DNA of 64,000 nt from Ficedula albicollis (GCF_000247815.1 NC_021672.1:73684456-73748455), one strand, 5' to 3'; shown: positions 25,291-37,415, numbered from the stretch's first letter. The notes: generated from the letters alone by a model not told the origin. A program made the numbers and translations.

Positions 25291-25520
25291 ATGGTACTTG
25301 GCTGCTTGAACGTGACAGTATGTACCTCCATAGCAAATCCTGAGTACTTGAAAAAACTTATCACCTTTTTTTTTTTGGTTTTTTTAGTGCATTTCTTGTC
25401 CTGTACCAAAGGGGTGACACAACCAGAAGATGCTGCTCTCACTGTAATTTTGTTTATCCCTCTGTTATTGTATTTCTGGTATACCTAATACAATATAAGT
25501 GCACCTAACATTTTTGTTAG

Positions 25521-25683
25521 ATCCCTGTGCTCTGAGGAAGCTGCACACAAGCCAAGAGGTGTGCAGACATATGGGTACAGCATGGAGCCAAAAAATCAGC
25601 TTTGCTGGGAGGTGGAATACAGTCAGTAAATGGCTTCAAGTCCGCTTGAGCCATGCACAAAACAAGCTCACCTGCTCAGAGAA
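25521..25683 (+). other. Exon-like interval between splice-like sites (copy 2)
   Basis: Exact counterpart of 24660-24822, with the same donor at 25684 and acceptor ending at 25750. Preservation here reflects the young duplication and is not independent evidence of function. Confidence 0.2.
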
Positions 25684-25891
25684 GTAAGTGTGTGGTGATA
25701 TCATGAGTCAGGTTTTGTCTAAGTTCTCTCTGCCTTTTATGATTCTGCAGCAAATGAAAACCATCTCTTACCTCAACTGGTTCCTGGTTTAAGTCCCATT
25801 CATGGATGAAATTCCTGCTTTTGGATTCTGGTAGGACCGCTGCGTTCAGAACATAAATAAAGGCTTCTGTTCAAGAGCAGAACCGTAGAAG

Positions 25892-25951
25892 TCCAGAACA
25901 GAACCATAAATTCCAGAACAGAACCATAAATTCCAGAACAGAACCATACAA
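25892..25951 (+). repeat. 20-bp minisatellite, 3 units
   Basis: Same unit as at 25031, here with three copies, the last again variant at its end ('aaccatacaa'). The shared variant last unit shows that change in copy number happened inside the array after, or in one lineage of, the duplication. Confidence 0.95.
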
Positions 25952-26040
25952 ATGGTACTTGGCTGCTTGAACGTGACAGTATCTAACTCCATAGCAAGTC
26001 CTGAGTGCTTGAGAAAACTTATCACTTTTTTTTTTTTTTT

Positions 26041-26940
26041 TTGTAGTTTTATCAATGAAACCTCCAGCATTTTTACAATAGCCTTGGTTGAGAACTTAAA
26101 ATGAGAGCATGGAACAAGGAATATACCTATTTTGAGCAGAGAAATCCTTTTTTGAATTTTGCAGTCCTCTGATTCCTGCCATGACTAAAAAAAATCTGTT
26201 TATTTCACATTAGTCTTGCTTCTCATAAGCTTCTCATTTATCCTCATGCTGTTAAAAAATGAAGCAAAGATTTCTTTGAAAGGGTCTAGCTGAGTCCATT
26301 TCTGAGTTACTATTAAAAATGAGATTTTAATGCCTAAATCAAATTGGGTCTTTTGACAATGTCATAATATGTCATACTTTGACTTTTTTTTTTTTAATTC
26401 TTAATTTTTTTTTCTTAATACGGCCAATAAATATTAAAAAATGGAACTTTGCAACAGATTCCTTGCTAAAAGGTTCTTTTGCATTGTTTTTATCTTTTAT
26501 TTTTCGATAGGAGATTTTGAGGTTGCACTCTTTCTTTAAGAAGATCTTGGACTTTATTTTCCTTCTTATTCCTCAAGGGAAGCAGGTTGGGAAAGTCCAA
26601 CACCTGTAGGACTGCAGCCTCTCAGGAGACCTGCCAGGACCCAGGTCCCTGCCAGCTCTATCCATCAGCATCTCCTCTCTTTTTGGCACAGGACCCCCAG
26701 GAAGATGAGCAGGACTTTGTGAGGAGCACCTGAGGTAGGAGGAACTGCTCATGTGTTTTTTTCCTAAACTTTCCCTGTTCACCACCCTTTTTTCTGCTTC
26801 TCTTTGGCTCTCTGTGTTTTGGTGAAAGTGTGACAAGCTGTGCAGCTCCATGGCTTCCTTTTGTGTCCCCTCTGAATGGATGAGCAGGAGGGTAGTAGCA
26901 CCTGTCTTCAGCAGATTAGCTCTGATTTGTTAAATGCATT
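26041..26940. other. Unique intergenic sequence
   Basis: No gene recognised. T-rich tracts near 26382-26412. A GC-richer patch at 26570-26860 contains a 92-codon minus frame without a domain. Confidence 0.45.
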
Positions 26941-26941
26941 T

Positions 26942-27320
26942 CATTGAATCAGAGAATTACAGAATGGTTGGGTTGGAAGAGACGTTAAAGATCACCCAGT
27001 TCCAGCTCCCCTCCACCAGTTTGGGTTGCTCAGAGTTCCATCCAAGCTGGCCTTGAACACTTCCAGGACTGGAAGAGCCATTAAAGATCACCCAGTTCCA
27101 GCTCCCCTCCACCAGTTTGGGTTGCTCAGAGTTCCATCCAAGCTGGCCTTGAACACTTCCAGGAATGTGTCCATCCACAACTTCTCCAGACAACTTTTTC
27201 CAGCCCCAGAACCCTCATTGTAAGGAATTATTTTCCTTTTCCTTTCATTTTGAAGCCATTCCCCCTAGTCCCATTACTTCACACCCTTGTAAATAATTTC
27301 TCTCCTTCTTTCTTGGAGGC
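26942..27320 (-). mobile_element. CR1 LINE, 3' end, 5'-truncated (minus)
   Basis: Reads on the plus strand as the reverse complement of a CR1 3' end. Signatures are 'gaatcagagaattacagaat' (terminal octamer-like repeats), 'ggttggaagagacgttaaag', 'ccaagctggccttgaacact', 'tccatccacaacttctcc' and 'gccattccccctagtcccat'. The element's 3' end is at the left. It is untranslated region only, with no reverse transcriptase. It carries an internal 96-bp tandem duplication. Confidence 0.92.
26971..27162 (-). repeat. 96-bp tandem duplication inside the CR1
   Basis: 'atcacccagttccagctccc' occurs at 26991 and 27087, and both copies end at 'gaacacttccagga'. Apart from the first dozen bases (gacgtt/gccatt) the copies are nearly identical. 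The duplication therefore arose long after the CR1 inserted and diverged. Confidence 0.93.
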
Positions 27321-29485
27321 AAGGCAATTTGCAAGGCAATTTTAATTTATTTTTTTTTTTCTGTCCACAAAGTTCAAATTTGTCCTGAGTCATTTGCATT
27401 TTATGTTACTAAAATAAAATACTTCTCTTTCAGAATCATAGAATGTGTCAGGGAAGTCAAACTTTAAATATTTGTGGTGTATGGTCTTCCTGCACTACAT
27501 CTCCTCAGGTTATCCTTACTGTGGAGGCTTGACACTCCTGCACTTGCTTGTTTGGCTGGTCAGTTAACCAGATCTAAGAATCATGGATATTTATTGTGGT
27601 GGCCCATCTAAGGCTGAATTTTACCTTTGAGAGTCATAGGAAGTTTCATTGCCCATTTTATTTATCACAGTGTAATATTGGAAGAGAATGGCTGAGCACT
27701 ATAATGCTCAAGATGACATTCTCAAGGAAAATTCGCTACCTTACTAGGGATAAATTATCTAGAACATTCCATTAATAAGGCTTTTTGCAACACTGAGAAG
27801 TTGGACATTTTCAGGACAAGTCATTGTCTCTCCAAGATGTAAACTCCCACTCTCTTAGTGGGGGAATAAAAAATAATCCTGTACCATGGAGCAGGTCTGA
27901 TCAAAAATTTTATGTTGTCAACACTGAAATGTCCTGTGGGAATATAGAAAATTTGTAGAATTATTGTGGGGAAAAAACCATTTTAGTTTCAGGATGGACC
28001 ATTGAAACTTTTGGATTTGAAGCAATGTCTTGTGTCAAGATGTATTAGACTTTGGATTGTTAACCATCATCTCTGATTTAAAAAGTCAGGATTAGACTAA
28101 AGGATTTTAGTTTTATAGAAACAGAACATAACCCTAACACAAAATTAATTTCCCTCATAAATTTTTACTTTAAGTGGAATAAAATAAATGAGTTCTCTTG
28201 TTCTGCCTGCAGAGAAGACATAATATGAAGAGGAATGTGAACCAGAGTTGGAATATATAGGGTCTCTCTCCTCCAGCAGATGTTGAAACTTTGCCTTCAG
28301 AAATCTCTCATTTTTGGTGCTTCCTGAAACAAAAATTACTTGACACTCTTGCAAAAAGTTAGTGACTTTATGAGAATCATCAGTATGTGGCTCACCAGCA
28401 TGCTGTTATTGATTCAGAATCAAAACACATCTAAAAACCTGTGATGTATGCTCCAAAATGGAAATTCCACCAAATTCTAAAGAATCTCCCGATTCTGCTT
28501 TTCTCCAAATTTCTTTTCTTGTATTCAGCTACCCATCCAAGGAATATCCCACTCTTTGGTGTGTATCAAGGTAAAATTTGTTTCTGTGTCTTTACCATTG
28601 TTAAGAATTGCCAGTGTCCATGGAGGTGCTGCCGTGGTACCATTGCCATGTTATAGAAATATATAGAAATGTTAGTGTCATAGAAATAAGAATCATGTGT
28701 AGAATTAAAATCAAAAGGGCAGCAGGGCTTCTTTCACTGACAGCAGTTGCAGGTTTTCTGTAAAGTACATGTGTTATAGCAGGGTTTCTTGCATTATTCC
28801 CATGTTTTCCCATATAGATCCTATTCTAGTTATTAAACATAGCTTCACATGTTACAGGCCTGCTGTAAATGTGCCTTATCTACCAGTGACTCTTATTCAA
28901 TCCCTGTAAAATCTATCTGCTTCCTAAAAGTAAACAAAGTACCAGGAAAAATTTGGATGTCTTGTCCTCTGCTACCTTTTTTTACCCCATGTTTATATGT
29001 TGAGTTGTAATTTTGATGGAAGGATTCCTTCAGATACGTTGAACTGTGTAATGCAATTCACGAGAAATTGCAATTGAGTTATCACCTGTTACTGATGACC
29101 AAAAAAAAAAAAAAAAATTGCTCAGATCAGCTATTTGAGGTTAATGTGCCTGAAACACTATTCAAATTTCTCTGGTTGGGTTGTAGAGTGATTAGGTTCT
29201 CATGATTTGGTCACACGGATTTTTAAATTCCTCTCCCCAGTAATCTATTTACTATGGTCTGAATCCTGCACATTTTGCTCGGGGGCACTGAGGCAGAATA
29301 AGAGACTTTAACACGTCTGAGGATAGAAGAAAATTAAGTCTTTGGGGCCATATGAAGGTAGGCTTGGGTAATATGTCCACATGGACCATGATAATCTACT
29401 CCTTGGAGGAGGAACTCAGTTCTTAATATTTTAATGTTGCCTTTATTCTTGCAATGGCCCTTCCTACCAAGTGTCAGATCTTGAA
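27321..29485. other. Unique AT-rich intergenic sequence
   Basis: No gene recognised. T-rich tract near 27349-27360 and A17 at 29101-29117. All open frames are short and featureless. Confidence 0.5.
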
Positions 29486-29637
29486 GGCACACGTTTTTTT
29501 TCTAAGGAAAAATGCATTTCAGAGGCGCTGGCACATTCCCAGAGTCTGTTTGTTCCTCCAAGGCACACGTGTTTTTTCTAAGGAAAAGTGCATTTCAGAG
29601 GTGCTGGCACATTCCCAGAGTCTGTTTGTTCCTCCAG
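29486..29637 (+). repeat. 76-bp tandem duplication, two copies
   Basis: 'ggcacacg' begins copies at 29486 and 29562, and both end with 'gtctgtttgttcctcca'. Differences are few (cgtttt/cgtgtt, aaaaatg/aaaagtg, ggcgctg/ggtgctg). Confidence 0.93.
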
Positions 29638-29800
29638 TCCCACACATCTCTTCACAGGAAGCACCAATTCTTTGTGGTAGAGATGCTTCAGTTGTGTTAT
29701 CAACATTTTCTGGCACCACAGTTCCCTGTATGATGGAGTCAGAATCTGGCATTTCACTTTGCTTATTTCTGTGCAAACGCAAAAATGCTTCCTGCCCTAG
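29519..29800 (-). other. Unidentified coding-like open stretch (minus)
   Basis: A minus frame (ATG at 29782, stop at 29519, open a little further upstream) has an acidic, Ser/Thr/Glu-rich composition unlike the Lys/Ile/Phe-rich translations of the surrounding AT-rich DNA. Its last part runs into the 76-bp tandem duplication, where the repeat (not a multiple of three) shifts the frame. A 170-codon plus frame (29454-29966) overlaps, so at most one can be real. No domain is recognised. Confidence 0.2.
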
Positions 29801-32800
29801 GGATTTTACAGTAAAAGCATTAACAATTTACAATATATTTATATATGTATATATATATCTGGAGATTGAATTCAGGAATAGGAGAAAAACAGAGATACCA
29901 GCAGTTTCAGGACAGCTGGGACCTAGCACTTACCAGTTCTGTGGGCATCACAGAAATGAATTTTAAGACCAGGGAGATGAAGGAGGAGGTGGCCTTACAG
30001 ATGATAATAAGGTACTCCTTTGAGGCCCATCTTCATCCTTTCCTGTTTTGAAATGCACATCTCCCTCCTTTCTTGTGTGCCCTGAAAGCCTGAGCAGAGA
30101 AGGAAGAGGGAGAGGTGCAGTGTGCAGCCCACACCAAGATGGGGGCTCGTCTCAGGTATTGATTAGAGGTCAGTGCTGCACTTCACTGAGCTTTTGTTTG
30201 CATAGGAGGTCACCCAGAGATGAAAAGTGGGCAGAAGAAAAAGGAGCCCCAGCAGGGCAGTGGGAGGGGGATAAGGAGGGTTTGCCAAGGAGTGCACTGC
30301 AGGAATGATTAGAGAACCAGGGAGAGAAGTGCAAAAGAAGAGGGTCACTGAGGCCAAAAGGGAGCAGTCTCAAAACCAGTGTGGTACCCTGCTTCAAAGG
30401 CAGGTAAGGGGGCATGAGGACAGAAGGAGACATTGTCCTAGCTGTCCCCATGCAAGAGGGAAGGAATTTCAAACTGCAAGGAATAATTTCATTGCTCTGT
30501 CAAAAGCACAGTTGTATTTTTGATGGGATTGTAAAAAGCATAATCATCAAGTTGACAGATAAAAGGAGGCTGCAGACAGAAACCACAGCCTTAGCACACC
30601 TCAGCGGAGCAAGTGAGAATATTTAGTGAAACAACATGGTTTATGCTGATTTATGAGTTAGATGAAGTTTTCTTTCACCCATTAAGTTCTATTTATTGGA
30701 TTTCCCTGATTTTTCCCTGAGTTCAAAGTACATTTTCTTTATATTTCTTAATGTGGGTTTGCTTGCTTGTTTGTTTGTTTGCTTCTTTACCTTGACAATT
30801 TAGGAAATGCAAATAAACTAAAAGCTACTCCAGCATTTAAATGAGACACATGTTTATTTGAGCCTTAATAAGGTTTTTTCATTTGTTTGAAGAACCAATG
30901 CCAAAATTACTCTTGCAAATTAGTGAACTTCCACTCTGATGCAATTCTGTCTAGTATCTTCTATACTTCTCCAAGTCTTATTAAGAAATTGTCTTAGCAA
31001 CCTTTCTCTAGATTTTCCTGAATCTACCATTGTTCAAAGTATATTCATTCCTTTTCCTCTTCCACTGTTCTGCTAGACACGTACATTTCTCTCACAGGAC
31101 ATGTGCATTGGGATATTTTAACTGGATTTTTACTGTCTTGTGCTGCATGACTTTTTAAAATGTCTTTTTTTTAAAACATGCCTGTGTCATATGCTTTTGA
31201 GTTGGGAGTGTAGACCTAAATATTCTAAAGAGTTCTAAAGTGTTTCCATTGCTGCAGGTTTTGATTCATACCCCGGGGACTGCACAACACAGAAAATGTA
31301 TTATGTGTTCATTTATGTATTTTGCTTTCTCTAGAGCTTCCTCTTGGCTCCAGGTGCAGCTGTTAAGGGATCCAGTTTCTCACAAACCTGTCCTGCTCCT
31401 TAAAGAGGGAAACTGTAGGGTGTGGTAAATCTCTGAGCCCCCAGTCCATCAGCACTCCCCTCAGAATCACTTGCAGCCTCCTTAGCGTTGTCTAGGCTGC
31501 AGAGCTGCACCTTCAAGTGTGTCATGCCTCTAATATTTAGAGTTTCTATATTTTAAACTGGACAAATACCTCTTTCTGGAGGAACACATGAAGAGCATTC
31601 CCCTCCTGAGTGCCCACTGTTCCACTGCAGCAGGCACCTGGCTGAGAAAGTTTTTTATACTAAGGGAGTTGCAATTTGCTGGCAGGATCTCGACAGTTGT
31701 CTTCAGAATAAGACAATATGCCTTTCCCCTCCCTACTGGGCCTAATTCCCTGGTAACCTTATTGAAAATGTGCATGGGCTACAAAACTAAAGATTAACTG
31801 TCCAGGGACCTGCTTCCTGGAGCTTATTTGAAGATTAAATCAAATGGCAGGCAATATATATTTGGTAATTCAGCTTTGTTTCAGACTTTTCCAATCTAGT
31901 GGCAAGTATAATAGAAGAATCTGACACTCAAAAGCACTAAATGGGTTTTTCCTTTATTCCTTTTTTTTTAATTTGAAAATGCCTAGTATTTCTATCCCTA
32001 GAAAAATTAGAATTAATGATTTATTTTCTCGTGTCTGAAGATTCTACTCCTTTATTTTTGAACCTGAAGCAAAGCAATTTTAATTACAGATGATGTGAAT
32101 AATTTTTCTCTTTTTGTGACATACTGCTCTTTCTGTTTATTCTACATAGCAAATATCAGCAGAAGAGTTTTAAGAGAAGCAATAAAACATCTACTGTAGC
32201 ATTACAGCGTTCATTTAAGCAGAAAAGGAAACACACACATTGTTGTTTAATTCAGTGTTTAGGCTTTGTATTAGTTAAACAAATTTATATTCAGCAAATT
32301 GGATTGAGATGGATGGATACGTTATGCTGTTTTAAAAAACTGTATTTAGAAGGCACATTCAAAGACACTGAAGTGTGATTTGTCCTAGTAGCAGACATCT
32401 GAAGAACAAGTGACATTCTTACACAAAATCCATATTGGTGATGTATTTAATTACAGAGTTGATTGAAATTGACAGCTTCAGTGACCTATGAGTGCACTGT
32501 TACTGACTGATGGATGCTTCAAATCTGGTTACTTTTAAACCAATTCACACGCTGTTCAATAATATCCTGTCAAACTGCAAACTGCAGTTTTGCATGTATA
32601 TGGAGTAGGCAGAGAACATTTTAATTAGCAGAAGGTGGAGATGAATGATGCTTAAAAACTGATGTAATTTAAAAAAAATATGATCATCATGATTTAATTG
32701 GAGATAAAGAACTCTCGGTGTTATTCAGAGTGGCTGCATTCCTTAAGAAACATATCTTTTTCTTTCATACTCACTCATATCAGCCCCAAAGCTCTCAGCA

Positions 32801-33460
32801 CAGATGAGCTCTCCAGGCTCTTCTGCAGGCAGTTCTTCATTAGGAGCTAGAGTCAGTCAGGGAGAAAATGGGACCTCACCTTCCTGCTGAAAGGAGACCT
32901 GCCAAAAGAGACCCTGGAATTTCTGGAACCCAGCCCTGTAGCACCAAGAGATGGCTCCAGTGGCCACTTTGCTCAGCCTTCCTGGAGCATTGTCCAGTCT
33001 CAAACAGAGCATCTCTCTGCCCCTCTGTCTCCTTTGCTTCCACTTCTCTGCAGTTCTGGGAGGGGAGATCAAGCTTTTCTCAAGCTGTTGAATAATGTCT
33101 TGAGTCTCAGAGGACAATCATCTATTTCTTAGCAGTTTATAGAAACAGAGCTTATCTTCTGGAAGAGGAACAGCAAGGTGCGAAGTGCTGGCTGAAGGGT
33201 TCACGTTCTGACCTGAAGAGAATGGCAATAAAGGATGAGCAGGTACCTGAGATGTTAAAAACCCAAGCAGCCTCCTAACCCCGTTTTGTCAATGTGTACC
33301 TATATCATAGAATCACATCCTGGCAGTAGTGCTAGCAATAAAAAATATAAGCAAGCTTTCCTTCTTCTAGGGTTTGTCAAAGTGATCAATGTCTTCCTCA
33401 CTGCCAAATTATACTGTGGTAACTACAGACGTGATTTAAATCAGAAACCACATTAAGGCT
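29801..33460. other. Unique intergenic sequence with a possible conserved block at 32060-32740
   Basis: TA-rich microsatellite at 29832-29859, GTTT/GCTT repeat at 30768-30784, GC-richer purine-rich patch at 30090-30420. The stretch 32060-32740 is repeat-free and carries TGATTGA (32460-32466) next to TTGACAG (32469-32475), a PBX/MEIS-like pairing, plus several TAATTA-type cores. No coding signal. Confidence 0.35.
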
Positions 33461-33462
33461 CC

Positions 33463-33548
33463 AGGATATGGTGTGGCTGACATGGTGGTGTTGGGTCATA
33501 GCTTGGACTCAGAGGTGATCCCAGAGGTCTTTTCCGAAAAAAATCCAG
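33463..33548 (+). mobile_element. CR1 LINE 3'-end fragment (plus)
   Basis: 'atggtggtgttgggtcatag' and 'cttggactcagaggtgatcc' followed by 'cagaggtcttttcc' follow the CR1 3' terminal layout (gtgttcggtcataggttggactcgatgatct..aggtcttttccaacc). It is truncated and divergent. Confidence 0.7.
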
Positions 33549-33606
33549 TCTACTGGAATTTTTGTAAAACCTTTACGTGTAGCACCTTTTTTTTTTTTTA
33601 CTATAG

Positions 33607-34449
33607 TAACATTTGTATACAAGAAGTTTAAAATGTTCTTTTTCTTTTTTTCAGTCTTGGATCTGTTTCCAACAGAGTTTTTCATTTTAATCACACAAGT
33701 AGAAGTAACAGATTTCACACCAAACCCTGGAAAACATCTTTACATTCTCAGAGATGGGGTGAGTAACAGAATATAGAAATCTTAAAATTCTTACATCAAT
33801 ACATAATTTTACCAGTGCAAGCAGACTTACTTTGTCATCAACAAGGATTGTGAAAATACACTTTGAGTGGAAAAAAATGAGAGGAAATAAGAGTAGCACT
33901 AGAATGAGTGGAGGAGGTGACAATGCTGTAGTACTTTCACATTCTGTATCAGTTATAGCTGATATGTAATTCATCGTAGAATAGAGTTTGTGATAGACTA
34001 TCCAAAAGATTTACCTGTTCCTCTGTGGCCTGCACTGAGTTCTAAATTGTCATTGGGGATAAGTTAAATCAGAAGTTAATATTTACATGCCTTGGTTCAT
34101 GGTTCATGCACACCTCAAAGCTGTAGGATAGCTTAAATCTAAGCATATTTTCTCTGTTTCTTCATTGTGTTAAACACCTGCATCCAAAAGTAATTTTGGC
34201 TTGACCTCATTGGTTCAGTTTATGCAGCTCCCCTCGCAATGAAGGCTACAAAATATTTCTGTTTTTGTCCATGCACGAATGACCTGAGTGGAACATGTTA
34301 GATGGAACATCCATCCCTCTAATTGCTTAACAATTGCTTTGTGGTTTAAGACACTTGTTCTGCTGTTTGCAACTTTTTCAGACTCCAGAAATGTTGGGCT
34401 GAAATTTTCTGGGTCGAATATCTGCCTCAGGCTGAACAGGATTAAAAGT
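33607..34449 (+). repeat. 843-bp tandem duplication, copy 1
   Basis: From 'taacatttgtatacaagaag' to 'gctgaacaggattaaaagt'. The second copy follows directly at an offset of 843 bp throughout, including a perfectly preserved 95-codon minus frame (33687-33974 and 34530-34817). The only difference I see is tttaaaat versus ttgaaaat near the start. Either a very recent duplication or a false duplication in assembly. Confidence 0.97.
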
Positions 34450-35292
34450 TAACATTTGTATACAAGAAGTTGAAAATGTTCTTTTTCTTTTTTTCAGTCT
34501 TGGATCTGTTTCCAACAGAGTTTTTCATTTTAATCACACAAGTAGAAGTAACAGATTTCACACCAAACCCTGGAAAACATCTTTACATTCTCAGAGATGG
34601 GGTGAGTAACAGAATATAGAAATCTTAAAATTCTTACATCAATACATAATTTTACCAGTGCAAGCAGACTTACTTTGTCATCAACAAGGATTGTGAAAAT
34701 ACACTTTGAGTGGAAAAAAATGAGAGGAAATAAGAGTAGCACTAGAATGAGTGGAGGAGGTGACAATGCTGTAGTACTTTCACATTCTGTATCAGTTATA
34801 GCTGATATGTAATTCATCGTAGAATAGAGTTTGTGATAGACTATCCAAAAGATTTACCTGTTCCTCTGTGGCCTGCACTGAGTTCTAAATTGTCATTGGG
34901 GATAAGTTAAATCAGAAGTTAATATTTACATGCCTTGGTTCATGGTTCATGCACACCTCAAAGCTGTAGGATAGCTTAAATCTAAGCATATTTTCTCTGT
35001 TTCTTCATTGTGTTAAACACCTGCATCCAAAAGTAATTTTGGCTTGACCTCATTGGTTCAGTTTATGCAGCTCCCCTCGCAATGAAGGCTACAAAATATT
35101 TCTGTTTTTGTCCATGCACGAATGACCTGAGTGGAACATGTTAGATGGAACATCCATCCCTCTAATTGCTTAACAATTGCTTTGTGGTTTAAGACACTTG
35201 TTCTGCTGTTTGCAACTTTTTCAGACTCCAGAAATGTTGGGCTGAAATTTTCTGGGTCGAATATCTGCCTCAGGCTGAACAGGATTAAAAGT
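34450..35292 (+). repeat. 843-bp tandem duplication, copy 2
   Basis: Direct neighbour of copy 1 with no spacer. Near-identity over 843 bp with no indel contrasts with the older, diverged duplications elsewhere. An uncollapsed haplotype or a mis-resolved overlap must be excluded. Confidence 0.97.
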
Positions 35293-37415
35293 GTTCAACT
35301 GTTTCTAAGAACAAGATTAAGAAAATAAGCCTTGTTTTCTCGTGTTAAAAACCATTGTTTGAACGGGTTTAAGATAAAACCTCGCTAATGTCTGTGTTTT
35401 AATGACAGCAGGAGCTGGGCAGTGAGATCTGAGTCAACAAGGAAAGTTAGAAATTCAAAGCACAGATGTTGCTCCGTTCTCTCCATGCCTTGCTTCTTTC
35501 AGTAAATTCAGTGTGTCAGGCATTCAGACCTCCTGTCCTTTTCCAATGTTCTCATATTTAGGTATTTCAAACTCCTAGGAAAAGCTTTACCTGAGCTAAT
35601 TTCTGCATTTCTCTTTCCCCACCAATCTAGCAAAGATGAGTTAAGGCAATTCTAGCTGCAATAGTCAAATATTAAGCCAACTCTCCATTTTTTTTCTCAT
35701 CAGCTTGTTCACTTGGCTGTAAGTGTAGCATTAGAATAATCTCTCCCCATCAGGAAAAGAAATATAATGACGTGAGTATTACACAAAATTTCAACTGAAT
35801 AGCAGACTCAGTGCAATTTTAGTAGTTTTTCTCTTCATTCTCAACTTTTCTATTTCCCTCTCCAGCATTTCTGGATAGACATTCTGAGACTATCAGTATG
35901 AATAGGATGTAACAACAGCCATCTGCAGGTCAGATAAACCCATCCATCAGCACATCAGCAAGTGGACCTAAAATATTTATAGAATTTTTATTCATGAGAG
36001 AAAGAAAATGTTAATTGGTGATTAACATAAGAAGGTAATAATGAACTCAAATCTGTGTAGTGCAGTTTTGTTATTACTCATTTTCTGCAGGCAAGATAAG
36101 AAAACAAAATGAAGAAATTAGTTTTCATTTGCCAGAAGAGCTATTTTGTGTAGATTACTGATGAAATGTATTTTGAAATCTGATGCATCTGTACATATCA
36201 AGATGCATTTCTCTGATCCAGTGAAATGTCACAGATACTTCCCAAAAAGGGAGCTTTATAACAAACAGTAAAATCTCTATCAATCACTGTGTATTCATAA
36301 TAACTCATAGCCCTGATACTTAATTACAGCTAAATATAATTTCTGACTCGAAACATTTTCAGCATAGCACTCAGCATATTCCTAACTTAAAGTGCAGTTT
36401 CTTTGTATTAAAAGTTCAAATTCTTTAATGGATTTGAGTCTGCCATGAAGTTGTCTATAGTGTCAGCATTTACTGTATGTAAAAGTATGAAAATAAGTTC
36501 AATTTCTGCAAAACAAGCAACTCTCTTGGAAAAAAGGTAGTGCTCCTTTAAGTAGTCTTCTTCAGAGAAAGAAAAGCTGAAGTGCCATAAAAATTATATC
36601 CATTGCTTGTCCTCTCCTAGTTTAATTTCGTTTTAACTTAAATAAACATTTCTTTACATTTAGCAACGTTTGAAAAGGCTGTTCTTACTCATTTTGTATG
36701 ATTAAAACTACATTAGCAATATAGATGTATTAATTTACAGATACAGATACTAATTGCTTAAATATTGAGTTCAAAACTAGACACTAGTACTGGGAAGGGA
36801 TAATTGGTTCTTGCAGTAGAAAAAAAACTATAATAAAGAACTTGAAAGTGCTGTCACATTTCACATAACAAGCAAAATCTCAGAATATTTGAAAAATATT
36901 CTGAAAGAAAATGTCTTGGGGCTTTCTTAATGAGAATGAATGTGGTTTGAAAAGATCAAATAATATTCACATATGTCAAATACAGGTTCTAATAACAGTT
37001 AGAGATAATGAATAAAATTAAAGTAGGTCATTTTTAGTCACTTAGGATCCAATAGGAGGCATACCTCTTCCTAACTAGCTTGTTAAAACATAATTAGAAG
37101 CATTTGCTGTATTTACAAAAAAAAAAAAATCTATATCAAAGATTTAAAAAAATTAAATGGGGTATTTTACCATTCTTCAATTTTCTGTTTTTGTTTTATT
37201 AGCATTTGAGTAGTAAATGGCATGTAAATATGTTAATATTGTAATAACTGGCAGTCATAACCATCAGTAATATGGCAGCCCTAAATATTCTCAGATGAGA
37301 GGTGGGGTTTTTCCTCTCATCCTGAATATGATGGCTTTAACAATCCACAATTACCTACTGATATATGGAACTGAACAGACAGAATTATGGAAAGGAAGAA
37401 AGAAAAGCCCAAATT
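35293..37415. other. Unique AT-rich intergenic sequence
   Basis: No gene or mobile element recognised. A12-13 tract near 37117. No open frame of note. The region is uniformly AT-rich. Confidence 0.5.

Larger units (their letters stand above)
24516..25376 (+). repeat. Large tandem duplication, copy 1 (861 bp)
   Basis: The unit starts around 'ttttagtgcatttcttgtcc' (24521) and is repeated from 25382 at an offset of exactly 861 bp. Left of the minisatellite the two copies look identical by eye. To the right a few substitutions appear (gtacctcc/ctaactcc, gagtactt/gagtgctt). Copy 1 carries 13 units of the 20-bp minisatellite. It contains a 54-codon open stretch and a splice-like site pair. Confidence 0.95.
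25377..26040 (+). repeat. Large tandem duplication, copy 2 (about 664 bp)
   Basis: Second copy of the 24516-25376 block. It is about 200 bp shorter because its minisatellite has 3 rather than 13 units. It ends in a T-rich tract (26026-26042), matching the T-rich tract that ends copy 1. The T tracts may have been the exchange points. Confidence 0.95.

Noticed and set aside
24939..25442. Three minus frames (101 to 167 codons) with a periodic 20-residue product
   Set aside because: They follow from stop-free 20-bp minisatellite units. The flanks show no coding signal.
30048..30626. Gene in the purine-rich stretch with several overlapping frames
   Set aside because: Frames overlap on both strands, are under 101 codons and have no domain. 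GC and purine content explain the lack of stops.
33687..34817. Two identical 95-codon minus frames as a duplicated gene pair
   Set aside because: Identity simply reflects the 843-bp duplication. Nothing in the product is recognisable.
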